From: an uncultured Acetobacteraceae bacterium
GTDB lineage: Bacteria > Pseudomonadota > Alphaproteobacteria > Acetobacterales > Acetobacteraceae
Reading direction: 5' to 3'
NCBI GenBank assembly: GCA_903895595.1
Contig: CAITUP010000006.1
Location: 1-51,933 of the forward strand
Length of the DNA stretch: 51,933 bases
The translations under genes were made by a program, and so were the position numbers. Shown here one piece after another: positions 27,062 to 35,426 of the stretch. Within the stretch, counting starts at the first letter, position 1, and the number at the start of each line of letters is the position of its first letter. The notes beneath the pieces were generated by a model that saw only the letters and a program-made list of their open reading frames with translations, ran no database searches and was not told the origin of the DNA.

Positions 27062-28358
27062 CGAACCATTTCGTATCCACGGCGCGTCCCATCGCGGCAT
27101 ACCCCGCTCGGTTTGGATGCAAACCATCTCCCGGGCCGCCGACGGATGAACCCGGAACGTAGTCGGGACGCAGTTTGCCGGTCGTTGCATCGAGCGTCGC
27201 CGCATCGAAATCGGCCACGCCGTCGAAGATTTTCTCGCTTCGGAACCACGCGTTGACGGTTTTGCGCTTGGCGTCCACCTCCGGCGTGCCGTGCGTGGGG
27301 GTACTGCCGAGCGCGGTGGTGAGGGTGGCGATGTATATTTTGACGCCGGGGATCTTGGCGCGGAGATGGGCGACGCCGTCGCGGTAGCCTTGCATGACGG
27401 CTTCAGCCGAGGCGGAGGCGGTGCCGAAATCGTTGATCCCCTCCAGCCACACGACAGCCGCGACGCCGGGCAGGCTGACGATGTCTCGGTCCAGGCGGCT
27501 GATGGCGGACGGGCCGCCGGAGATCGGCTTTTCCGGTGTGTAGGACGCCGGGCCGACGACCTGGTTGCCGCCGATACCCTGATTCACCACGGCGTATTTG
27601 TTGCCGTGCGCGGCGTGGATGCGGCGGCCGAATACGTCGGGCCAACGGTCGTCGCCGTTAATGGTGGAGGCGGTGCCGTCGGTGATGGAATCGCCGAACG
27701 CGACAATGGCTTTGGTTCCGGCGGGCGCGGCCATGACGACGGCGTCGAGGAAATACCAGGAGGTGGTGGAGAAGGGGAACGCGGTTTCCGCGTCCTCGGC
27801 CGCGTGGTTGGCGCCGGATGCACCGATGTAGGACGTTTGCAGCGCCTTCGCGTGCCACGTCATCGGGCCGCTGCCGCCCACGACATGGAAGCTGACGGCG
27901 AGTTTGCGGCCGGCCAGCATCGTGTCGTTGGGGTCTTTCACGAACGACAACGCGACGGGGTCGCTGAGGACCGAGGCGCCCGGTGCGACGGTAACGCTGT
28001 CCTTGCCGCCGAATTTTATCGCCGCGTTGCTGCCGCGAAGCACTGCCGCCCCCGACAGTTGTAGCCCGACATGGGCGCCGGCGAAGGTGACGGGCTGGGT
28101 GCCGAAAGCGTTGGACAGGCGGATACGGGCCTCCTTTCCCCAGATGTCGGGGTGGACGATCAGTCGGAATGTTTGATCGGTGGCGCCTTTTTCCGGGGCG
28201 GGGAACGCGAATTTCAGCTCCGGCTGCGCGGTGGCGTTGCCGATGGGGTAGGGGCCTTGCGTCGAACCTGTCCAGGCGACGACCCAGTTGGGCGCGGCTG
28301 CAGCCTGGCTGGTCGCGGCTACAAGGAAGCCGAGTAGGGCCAATAGAATGCGGGGCAT
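27051..28358 (-). CDS. secreted SGNH/GDSL hydrolase
   Basis: 435-aa exported esterase/lipase-like protein. The N terminus MPRILLALLGFLVAATSQAAAA is a signal peptide. The first half (about residues 30-180) is a beta-rich region including WVVAWTGSTQGPYP. The hydrolase domain has block I IVAFGDSITDG (nucleophile Ser), block III GINDFG and block V DGLHPNRAGYAAMG (catalytic Asp and His). Such proteins deacetylate or hydrolyse carbohydrate or lipid esters; the substrate is unknown. ATG at 28358 is chosen because the signal peptide starts there, although the frame is open 172 codons upstream. Confidence 0.88.
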   Translation of the reverse strand: MPRILLALLGFLVAATSQAAAAPNWVVAWTGSTQGPYPIGNATAQPELKFAFPAPEKGATDQTFRLIVHPDIWGKEARIRLSNAFGTQPVTFAGAHVGLQLSGAAVLRGSNAAIKFGGKDSVTVAPGASVLSDPVALSFVKDPNDTMLAGRKLAVSFHVVGGSGPMTWHAKALQTSYIGASGANHAAEDAETAFPFSTTSWYFLDAVVMAAPAGTKAIVAFGDSITDGTASTINGDDRWPDVFGRRIHAAHGNKYAVVNQGIGGNQVVGPASYTPEKPISGGPSAISRLDRDIVSLPGVAAVVWLEGINDFGTASASAEAVMQGYRDGVAHLRAKIPGVKIYIATLTTALGSTPTHGTPEVDAKRKTVNAWFRSEKIFDGVADFDAATLDATTGKLRPDYVPGSSVGGPGDGLHPNRAGYAAMGRAVDTKWFGGK

Positions 28359-28453
28359 TGGGCGTTTCCTTTTCGGTGCTGTTGCGTGCACTCTACCGGC
28401 CGGTCGCGGGATTGGCGATCCTGGCGGCGCTTCTCCGTTCCGGCATCGCCGAC

Positions 28454-28470
28454 GATAGAAAAAATCTATC
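28454..28470. promoter_or_regulatory. LysR-type operator (ATAG-N7-CTAT) upstream of the fds operon
   Basis: The inverted repeat GATAGA-N5-TCTATC contains ATAG-N7-CTAT and a T-N11-A core, the classical LysR-type box. It is centred about 89 nt upstream of the fdsG start and 104 nt from the divergent hydrolase start. LysR-type regulators (FdsR) control soluble formate dehydrogenase operons in other bacteria. No LysR gene is in this window. Confidence 0.6.
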
Positions 28471-28550
28471 AACACATACCCCTGTTTTCTTGCATTCGCC
28501 CCCCAATCCCAGGCATCAATACCCTGAAATCGCGCCCCGGGAGAAGCCGC

Positions 28551-29021
28551 TTGCCAGAATACGAACCATGGAACCAGGAACGGGCAGCCGCCATCATCGC
28601 CGCTGAGGCGCAGCGCGAAGGCGCGTGCCTGCCGATCCTGCACGCCATTCAGCATGCGTTCGGCTGTGTTCCCACCGATGCCGTGCCCATGGTCGCCAAG
28701 GCGTTGAACCTCAGCCGAGCGGAAGTGCATGGGATCGTCACCTTCTATCATGAGTTCCGGCGGACTCCGCCCGGCAAGCACGTGCTGCAACTGTGCCGAG
28801 CGGAAGCGTGCCAAGCGGTCGGGGCGGACAAGGTGGCCGCGGATGTGAAGCACCGGCTCGGCGTCGATTGGCACGGCACGACGGAAAATGGGGCGGTGAC
28901 GCTGGAACCGGTTTTCTGCCTGGGCCTCTGCGCCATCGGTCCGGCGGCGCTGCTGGACGGGGCGCCGCTGGCGCGGCTCGACGGCGCCAAGGTGGCCTCG
29001 GCTTTGGAGGCCGCGCCATGA
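28551..29021 (+). CDS. fdsG: NAD-dependent formate dehydrogenase gamma subunit
   Basis: 156-aa NuoE-like subunit carrying one 2Fe-2S cluster, ligated by C-x4-C (LCRAEAC) and C-x3-C (FCLGLC). It links FdsB to FdsA in the cytoplasmic FdsGBAD complex, which oxidises formate with NAD. I chose a TTG start at 28551 giving (M)PEYEPWNQERAAAI, matching known FdsG N termini, with GGGAGAAG four bases ahead. Longer in-frame ATG starts would run through the operator region and are unlikely. The 3' end overlaps fdsB as ATGA. Confidence 0.9.
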   Translation: MPEYEPWNQERAAAIIAAEAQREGACLPILHAIQHAFGCVPTDAVPMVAKALNLSRAEVHGIVTFYHEFRRTPPGKHVLQLCRAEACQAVGADKVAADVKHRLGVDWHGTTENGAVTLEPVFCLGLCAIGPAALLDGAPLARLDGAKVASALEAAP

Positions 29022-30526
29022 CCCGCGTTTTCATATCGAAAGACGCGGCGTCTCTGGCGCTCGGCGCCGACGCGGTGGCGGTGGCTTTGGCGCCGCATGC
29101 GACGGTGGTGCGGACGGGATCGCGCGGCATGATGTGGTTGGAGCCGCTGGTGGAGGTCGAAACCGCCGCCGGTCGCATCGCGTATGGGCCGGTGGAAGCG
29201 GCCGATGTCGCCGGATTGCTGGCGGCGGGGATGCTGGAAGGCGGGGCGCACCGGTTGCGGCAAGGCCCGACCGACGCAATCCCCTACATGAAACGCCAAA
29301 CGCGTCTGACCTTCGCGCGCTGCGGCGTGATCGATCCTTTGACTTTGGCCGATTACGAAGCGCATGGCGGCCTGGACGGGCTGCGCAAAGCCATCGCCGC
29401 CGGCCCCGCCGCGACGATGGACATCGTCCTGAAATCCGGCCTGCGCGGACGCGGCGGCGCCGGGTTCCCCACCGGCATCAAGTGGAAAACCACCGCCGAC
29501 GCCGAGGGCGACCGCAAATACATCGTCTGCAACGCCGATGAGGGCGACTCCGGCACTTTCGCCGATCGTATGCTGATGGAAGGCGATCCGTTCAGCCTGA
29601 TCGAGGGGATGGCGATCGCCGGCCTGTCGACCGGCGCGACCAAGGGCTACGTCTACACGCGGTCCGAATACCCGCACGCCGTTGCGACGTTCGACGCGGC
29701 GCTGGCGGTGGCACGTCGCGCTGGGGTGCTGGGTGCGGACGTTCTGGGTTCGGGGCGCTCGTTCGACATCGAACAGCGCGTCGGCGCCGGGGCTTACGTG
29801 TGCGGCGAGGAAACCGCGCTGCTGGAAAGCCTGGAAGGCCGTCGCGGCCAAGTGCGCGCCAAGCCGCCTCTGCCGGCGCATAAAGGCCTGTTCGGGTGCC
29901 CGACGGTGGTGAACAACGTCATCACTCTGGCCACAGTGCCGTGCATCCTGCGCGACGGGCCGGAGGCGTATCAGGCCATCGGCATGGGCCGTTCGCGCGG
30001 CACGATGCCGTTGCAACTGGCGGGCAACGTGAAGTTCGGCGGCTTGTTCGAGGCCGGGTTCGGGCTGACTCTGGGCGAAATCGTCAACGATATCGGCGGC
30101 GGCACGTTGTCCGGCCGACCGATCCGCGCCGTCCAGGTCGGCGGGCCGTTGGGTGCCTATTTCCCGGAAGCGCTGTTCGCCACGCCGTTCGATTACGAGG
30201 CCTTCGCCGCGAAAGACGGGCTGATCGGCCATGGCGGGATCGTGGTGTTCGACGACACTGTCGATCTGGCGAAGCAGGCGCGTTTCGCGATGGAATTCTG
30301 TGCCGCGGAATCCTGCGGCAAATGCACGCCGTGCCGCATCGGCTCCACCCGCGGCATGGAAACGATGGATAAAATCATCGCCGGCACGTCGGTGGAGAAG
30401 AACACCGAGCTGCTGCGCGATCTCTGCCACACGTTGAAATTCGGCTCCCTCTGCGCCTTGGGCGGGTTCATTCCGTATCCAGTTTTATCGGCGCTCGACC
30501 ACTTCCCAGAGGATTTTCGGCCATGA
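29018..30526 (+). CDS. fdsB: NAD-dependent formate dehydrogenase beta subunit
   Basis: 502-aa NuoF-like flavoprotein that binds FMN, NAD and a 4Fe-4S cluster and delivers electrons to NAD. An N-terminal thioredoxin-like 2Fe-2S-type region is followed by the FMN loop GLRGRGGAGFPTGIKW. Next come the NAD-site text CNADEGDSGTFADR and the cluster ligands ESCGKCTPCRIG plus FGSLCALGG. The ATG at 29018 overlaps the fdsG stop (ATGA), so an open frame extending upstream is not used. The next gene starts with another ATGA overlap. Confidence 0.95.
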   Translation: MTRVFISKDAASLALGADAVAVALAPHATVVRTGSRGMMWLEPLVEVETAAGRIAYGPVEAADVAGLLAAGMLEGGAHRLRQGPTDAIPYMKRQTRLTFARCGVIDPLTLADYEAHGGLDGLRKAIAAGPAATMDIVLKSGLRGRGGAGFPTGIKWKTTADAEGDRKYIVCNADEGDSGTFADRMLMEGDPFSLIEGMAIAGLSTGATKGYVYTRSEYPHAVATFDAALAVARRAGVLGADVLGSGRSFDIEQRVGAGAYVCGEETALLESLEGRRGQVRAKPPLPAHKGLFGCPTVVNNVITLATVPCILRDGPEAYQAIGMGRSRGTMPLQLAGNVKFGGLFEAGFGLTLGEIVNDIGGGTLSGRPIRAVQVGGPLGAYFPEALFATPFDYEAFAAKDGLIGHGGIVVFDDTVDLAKQARFAMEFCAAESCGKCTPCRIGSTRGMETMDKIIAGTSVEKNTELLRDLCHTLKFGSLCALGGFIPYPVLSALDHFPEDFRP

Positions 30527-33360
30527 CCCTGATCCACGAAATCGACTACGGCACGCAGGCCGCCAACGCCACGCAGTTGGTGACGCTTCAGGTGGACGGT
30601 CATGAGGTGACGGTGCCCGAGGGCACGTCGATCATGCGCGCGTCGATGCTGGCAGGAATTAAAATCCCCAAGCTCTGCGCGACGGATACGCTGAACAGTT
30701 TCGGCAGCTGCCGGATGTGTCTGGTGGAAATAGAGGGGCGTAACGGCACCCCGGCATCCTGCACCACGCCGGTCGCGCCGGGGATGAAGGTGCATACTTC
30801 CTCCGACAACGTGCGCAAGCTGCGGCGCGGGGTGATGGAGCTGTATATCTCCGACCATCCGCTGGATTGTCTGACTTGCTCCGCCAACGGCAATTGCGAA
30901 TTGCAGGATACTGCCGGCGAGGTCGGGCTGCGGGAAGTGCGGTATGGGCAGAATGGACAAAACCATCTGGAGGCACCGACCGATTATTCGAACCCTTATT
31001 TCAATTTCGACGCGTCGAAGTGTATCGTCTGCTCCCGCTGCGTGCGCGCGTGCGAGGAAGTGCAAGGCACCTTCGCGCTGACCGTGGAAGGGCGCGGTTT
31101 CGCGTCGAAAATCGCGGCGGGGATGAACGAGCCTTTCCTGACAAGCGAATGCGTGTCCTGCGGCGCCTGCGTGCAGGCCTGCCCGACGGCGACCTTGATG
31201 GAAAAATCAGTGGTCGATCTGGGGCAGCCGGAACATTCCGTCGTCACGACCTGCGCCTATTGCGGCGTCGGCTGCAGCTTCAAGGCGGAAATGCGCGGCG
31301 ATACCGTGGTGCGGATGGTGCCGTGGAAAGACGGCAAGGCCAATCACGGGCACTCCTGCGTCAAGGGCCGTTTCGCCTGGGGGTACGCCAGTCACCCGGA
31401 CCGCATCCTCAATCCGATGATCCGCGCGAAAACGTCCGATCCGTGGAAAGAAGTGAGCTGGGATGAGGCGATTGCCCATGTCGCTGCGGAGTTCAAACGC
31501 ATCCAGGCGAAGGCGGGTAAAGATTCGATTGGCGTGATCACTTCCTCCCGCTGCACCAATGAGGAAACGTTCCTGGTGCAGAAATTGGCGCGCGCTGCGT
31601 TTGGCAACAACAACACCGATACCTGCGCCCGTGTCTGCCATTCGCCCACCGGGTACGGGCTGGGCAAGACGTTCGGGACCTCCGCCGGCACGCAGAATTT
31701 CGACTCTGTCGAGAAAGCCGATGTGATCGTGGTGATCGGGGCCAATCCGACCGATGGACACCCGGTGTTCGCGTCGCGGATGAAAAAGCGGCTGCGCGAA
31801 GGCGCCAAACTGATCGTCATCGATCCCCGCCGGATCGATTTGGTGCGGATGCCGCATGTGGAAGCGGCCTACCATCTGCCGCTGCGGCCCGGCACCAACG
31901 TCGCGGTCATGACTTCCCTGGCGCATGTGATCGTCACGGAAAATCTGATCGACGAAGATTTCGTGCGGGAGCGGTGCGAGCTGGATGCGTTCTCCGACTG
32001 GGCACGCTTCGTCGCTGAACCCCGCCACAGCCCGGAGGCTTTGGAAGCCACCACCGGCGTGCCTGCCGAACTGGTGCGCGGCGCGGCGCGTTTGTACGCA
32101 ACCGCCGGCAACGGCGCGATTTATTACGGGCTCGGTGTCACCGAACACAGCCAGGGCAGCACGACGGTCATGGCGATCGCCAACCTCGCGATGGCCACCG
32201 GCAATATCGGGCGCGAGGGTGTGGGCGTGAACCCGCTGCGCGGCCAGAACAATGTACAAGGCAGCTGCGACATGGGCAGCTTCCCGCACGAACTGCCCGG
32301 CTACCGGCACGTGTCCGGCGACGCGGTGCGCGGCATTTTCGAAAAGGAATGGGGCGTGACGCTGAACCCGGAGCCGGGTTTGCGCATTCCCAACATGTTC
32401 GATGCCGCGATCGACGGTTCCTTCCTGGGGCTGTACGTGCAGGGCGAGGACATTCTGCAGTCCGATCCGGACACGCATCATGTGTCCAAAGGTCTGGCGG
32501 CGATGGAATGCGTCGTCGTGCACGACCTGTTCCTGAACGAAACGGCGAATTACGCGCATGTGTTCCTGCCGGGTTCGACCTTCCTGGAGAAGGACGGCAC
32601 GTTCACCAACGCCGAACGCCGCATCAACATGGTGCGCCGCGTGATGGCGCCCAAGGCCGGCAAGGCCGATTGGGAAACGACCATGGCGATTTCCAACGCC
32701 ATGGGTTATCCGATGAACTACACCCATCCGTCGGAGATCATGGCGGAAATCGCTCGTACGACACCGACCTTCGCCGGGGTGACCTACGAACGATTGGCGC
32801 GCGAATCGATCCAGTGGCCGTGCAACGAAGCGGCGCCCGAGGGCTCGCCGATCATGCACGTGAACGGGTTCGTGCGCGGCATGGGGCATTTCGTGATCAC
32901 CGAATACGTGCCGACCGACGAAAAAGTCGGGCCGCGTTTCCCGCTGTTGCTGACCACCGGCCGCATTTTGTCGCAATACAATGTCGGCGCGCAGACGCGG
33001 CGCACCGCCAATGTCGTGTGGCATGCGGAGGATGTGCTGGAAATCCATCCGCAGGACGCGGAAGATCGCGGCATTCGCGATGGCGACTGGGTGCGGCTGG
33101 CCTCCCGCGCCGGGGATACGACGTTGCGAGCGGTGCTGACCGAACGCGTGGCGCCGGGGGTGGTTTACACCACGTTCCACCATCCGGTGACGCAGGCGAA
33201 CGTAATCACCACGGACTATTCCGATTGGGCGACAAACTGCCCGGAATACAAGGTGACCGCGGTACAGGTTTCTCCGTCCAACGGTATCAGCCACTGGCAG
33301 GTTGAATATCAGGCGCTGTCGGAGAATGCCCGGCGGATAGAGGCGGTGCCGGCGGAATGA
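30523..33360 (+). CDS. fdsA: NAD-dependent formate dehydrogenase alpha (catalytic) subunit
   Basis: 945-aa molybdenum bis-MGD catalytic subunit. N-terminal 2Fe-2S ferredoxin domain (CATDTLNSFGSCRMCLVEIEG then SCTTPV), a His-Cys 4Fe-4S region (DHPLDCLTCSANGNCELQD), two 4Fe-4S motifs (CIVCSRCVRAC, CVSCGACVQACP), then the Mo-enzyme part opening with CAYCGVGCSF. The Mo ligand is Cys372 followed by His373 in CARVCHSPTGYGL, as in metal-dependent formate dehydrogenases. Length is normal for FdsA. It overlaps fdsB and fdhD by ATGA at both ends. It can in principle also reduce CO2. Confidence 0.96.
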   Translation: MTLIHEIDYGTQAANATQLVTLQVDGHEVTVPEGTSIMRASMLAGIKIPKLCATDTLNSFGSCRMCLVEIEGRNGTPASCTTPVAPGMKVHTSSDNVRKLRRGVMELYISDHPLDCLTCSANGNCELQDTAGEVGLREVRYGQNGQNHLEAPTDYSNPYFNFDASKCIVCSRCVRACEEVQGTFALTVEGRGFASKIAAGMNEPFLTSECVSCGACVQACPTATLMEKSVVDLGQPEHSVVTTCAYCGVGCSFKAEMRGDTVVRMVPWKDGKANHGHSCVKGRFAWGYASHPDRILNPMIRAKTSDPWKEVSWDEAIAHVAAEFKRIQAKAGKDSIGVITSSRCTNEETFLVQKLARAAFGNNNTDTCARVCHSPTGYGLGKTFGTSAGTQNFDSVEKADVIVVIGANPTDGHPVFASRMKKRLREGAKLIVIDPRRIDLVRMPHVEAAYHLPLRPGTNVAVMTSLAHVIVTENLIDEDFVRERCELDAFSDWARFVAEPRHSPEALEATTGVPAELVRGAARLYATAGNGAIYYGLGVTEHSQGSTTVMAIANLAMATGNIGREGVGVNPLRGQNNVQGSCDMGSFPHELPGYRHVSGDAVRGIFEKEWGVTLNPEPGLRIPNMFDAAIDGSFLGLYVQGEDILQSDPDTHHVSKGLAAMECVVVHDLFLNETANYAHVFLPGSTFLEKDGTFTNAERRINMVRRVMAPKAGKADWETTMAISNAMGYPMNYTHPSEIMAEIARTTPTFAGVTYERLARESIQWPCNEAAPEGSPIMHVNGFVRGMGHFVITEYVPTDEKVGPRFPLLLTTGRILSQYNVGAQTRRTANVVWHAEDVLEIHPQDAEDRGIRDGDWVRLASRAGDTTLRAVLTERVAPGVVYTTFHHPVTQANVITTDYSDWATNCPEYKVTAVQVSPSNGISHWQVEYQALSENARRIEAVPAE

Positions 33361-34202
33361 TTTTGTCCACTCCCGTCATGGTCGGGCTTGACGGGGTGGC
33401 GACAGTCACCCGTATCGCCTGGCGCGACGGACGCCCCAGCGAAGGCCCGCGTATCATACCCGAGGAAACGCCGGTCGCATTGACCTATAACCGGTCCACC
33501 CATGCGGTCATGCTGGCCTCGCCAACGGACCTCGAAGATTTCGCCGTCGGGTTCAGCCTGTCGGAAGGGATCGTCCACAGCGCCGCCGACATCGGGGAAC
33601 TCGACGTCGTCACCGTCCCCGACGGGATCGAGCTGCGGATGACGTTGGCCAGCGAACGCCTGGATGCGCTGACCCAGCGCCAGCGGCGGCTGGCGGGTCC
33701 CAGCGGTTGCGGGTTATGCGGGCTGGACAGTCTCGCCAGCGCCGTCCGCCCGGCGCCGGCCGTTCCTCCCGGCGGTATTTTCAGCCCGGAAACCATTGGC
33801 GACGCGATGGCGTCCATGCCCATCGCGCAACGCCTGAACCAGCAGACCCGCGCGATTCACGCGGCAGCCTTCTGGACCCCGGCTGCGGGCTTGGTCGCGT
33901 TACGCGAAGACGTCGGACGCCACAACGCGTTGGACAAGCTCGCCGGCGCTTTGGCCCGCCAGGGCATTCCGGCGTCAACCGGACTGCTGCTCCTCACCAG
34001 CCGCGTCTCTGTCGAAATGGTCCAAAAAGCCGCCACGCTCGGCGCCCCCGTCATCGTCGCCGTTTCCGCCCCCACCGCTTTGGCGGTGCGTGTGGCGGAG
34101 CAAGCGGGTATCACCCTGATCGGCATCGCGCGCCAGGACGGGTTCGAAATCTTCACCCACCCCCACCGCATCTTTCGGGAAATGGCCCAAAATGTCGCCT
34201 GA
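33357..34202 (+). CDS. fdhD: formate dehydrogenase accessory sulfurtransferase FdhD (FdsC)
   Basis: 281-aa chaperone that transfers sulfur to the Mo cofactor and is needed for active formate dehydrogenase. The reactive CxxC is in SGCGLCGLDS, and IIPEETPVALTYN and LREDVGRHNALDKL are family signatures. It overlaps fdsA by ATGA and the next gene by 11 nt. Its first codons are odd: 33374-33392 is a 19-nt exact copy of the REP-like repeat word, encoding PVMVGLD, so part of the N terminus looks repeat-derived. The conserved region begins after that. Confidence 0.93.
   Translation: MILSTPVMVGLDGVATVTRIAWRDGRPSEGPRIIPEETPVALTYNRSTHAVMLASPTDLEDFAVGFSLSEGIVHSAADIGELDVVTVPDGIELRMTLASERLDALTQRQRRLAGPSGCGLCGLDSLASAVRPAPAVPPGGIFSPETIGDAMASMPIAQRLNQQTRAIHAAAFWTPAAGLVALREDVGRHNALDKLAGALARQGIPASTGLLLLTSRVSVEMVQKAATLGAPVIVAVSAPTALAVRVAEQAGITLIGIARQDGFEIFTHPHRIFREMAQNVA
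33374..33392 (+). repeat. half of the REP-like repeat inside fdhD
   Basis: CGTCATGGTCGGGCTTGAC is identical to 45668-45686 and, inverted, to 45-63. The second arm of the palindrome is absent here. It lies at codons 6-12 of fdhD and keeps the reading frame. Confidence 0.7.
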
Positions 34203-34401
34203 CAAACTTGCCTACATGGCCAACCAAATCGGCAAATTCTTCGTCACGCAAACCAGCGAGGACGGGGTTGCCTCGGTCGCCGACCATATCTCCAAATTCT
34301 GGGACCCGCGCATGCGGCGGGATCTGCTGGCGCATTTGGATCAGGTGAAGCTCGATCCGATCGTGCGTCAGGCGGTGGAGAAACTGCGCGCCCCGGCCTG
34401 A
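34192..34401 (+). CDS. fdsD: formate dehydrogenase delta subunit FdsD
   Basis: 69-aa small subunit or assembly factor of the FdsGBAD complex. MANQIGKFF and DHISKFWDPRMRRDLLAHL are characteristic of FdsD. It starts 11 nt before the end of fdhD. It completes the canonical fdsG-fdsB-fdsA-fdsC-fdsD order. Only one base separates its stop from the stop of the convergent acyltransferase gene. Confidence 0.92.
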   Translation: MSPDKLAYMANQIGKFFVTQTSEDGVASVADHISKFWDPRMRRDLLAHLDQVKLDPIVRQAVEKLRAPA

Positions 34402-34402
34402 A

Positions 34403-35422
34403 TCAGGGGAATACACGGCGCAGATAGCGGCCGAGCGGCGCTTCGAACCAGCGAAACGATGCCGTGCTGAACGCAAGGACGAGCACAAGGTTGATCGTGT
34501 TCACCGCCTGAACCGCCCCGGTGGCCGGCAGCCAGCCGATCAGCACCGGCCGCAACGGCAAAAACGCGATGTGCCAGAGATAGAGCGAATACGAAATCGT
34601 CCCCAGCCAGCGCGGCACCGGGGACCCGAGCGCGGCGGCGATCCAGCCATTGTCCGATGCCAACCCGACGATCAGCACGCAGGTCGCGGCGACAAAGGGC
34701 AGGTCCAGCGCCTTGAACGGCGTCATCGCCAGCATCGCCAGGACGACCGGCAGCAACGGAACCGTTCCGCCGTATTGCCGCCAGAAGCGCCAGCAAAGCA
34801 TGCCCAAGGCGAACGCCGTTCCGCAGCGGAAATACATCAGCCGCGTATCGAGCGTGCCGACCTCCCCCAGCACCCCGCCGTCGAGCCGCCAGTTCAGCAC
34901 GCTGACCCCCGCTAAAACGACGCCGCACACGATCGCGACGACAACGGCCGCGGATCGCGACGACCGGAGGCACACCGCAACGAAGATCGGCACCGCCAAA
35001 TTCAGCCCGAATTCGACCGTCACCACCCAGCTCGGACCGTCGAAGGCATCGACCTCCCACAGATTGGTGGTGGTCAGCAGAAAATTGGACAAAATCGCCG
35101 GCACGACCGCGCCGCCGCCGGGTGCGAAGACCCCAACCCCCGCCCACCAAAGCTCGATCATGCAGACCAGCGTGGCCAGCGCATAAAGCGGGTAGAGGCG
35201 GCACAGCCGGTGCAGCACGAACCGCCCGTACGAACGGTCCGGCCGATATGTCAGTGCCAGAACGAACCCGCTGAGGATCATGAAAAGATCGACCGCCACA
35301 TAGCCGTGCAGCGCGATATCCCGCGAGGTCCCCGATAACTCCGGCCCGGACCAATGACAGGCAACGACCCAGAGCGCGGCGATGCCTCGTAAACCGGTGA
35401 GCGACCGAATCTCCCGGTTCAT
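34403..35422 (-). CDS. acyltransferase 3 family membrane protein
   Basis: 339-aa integral membrane acyltransferase with about ten helices. It begins MNREIRSLTGLRGIAALWVV with the family motif R-x10-H (here RGIAALWVVACHW), and YVAVDLFMILSGFVL is the second conserved block. Such enzymes O-acylate polysaccharides, lipids or antibiotics at the inner membrane. No polysaccharide cluster is adjacent, so the target is open. It reads toward fdsD with a single base between the two stop codons. Confidence 0.88.
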   Translation of the reverse strand: MNREIRSLTGLRGIAALWVVACHWSGPELSGTSRDIALHGYVAVDLFMILSGFVLALTYRPDRSYGRFVLHRLCRLYPLYALATLVCMIELWWAGVGVFAPGGGAVVPAILSNFLLTTTNLWEVDAFDGPSWVVTVEFGLNLAVPIFVAVCLRSSRSAAVVVAIVCGVVLAGVSVLNWRLDGGVLGEVGTLDTRLMYFRCGTAFALGMLCWRFWRQYGGTVPLLPVVLAMLAMTPFKALDLPFVAATCVLIVGLASDNGWIAAALGSPVPRWLGTISYSLYLWHIAFLPLRPVLIGWLPATGAVQAVNTINLVLVLAFSTASFRWFEAPLGRYLRRVFP

Positions 35423-35426
35423 CCGG

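Noticed and set aside
31207-33294. Long minus-strand frame opposite fdsA
   Set aside because: No motif or RBS, and fdsA on the other strand is unambiguous; a high-GC shadow.
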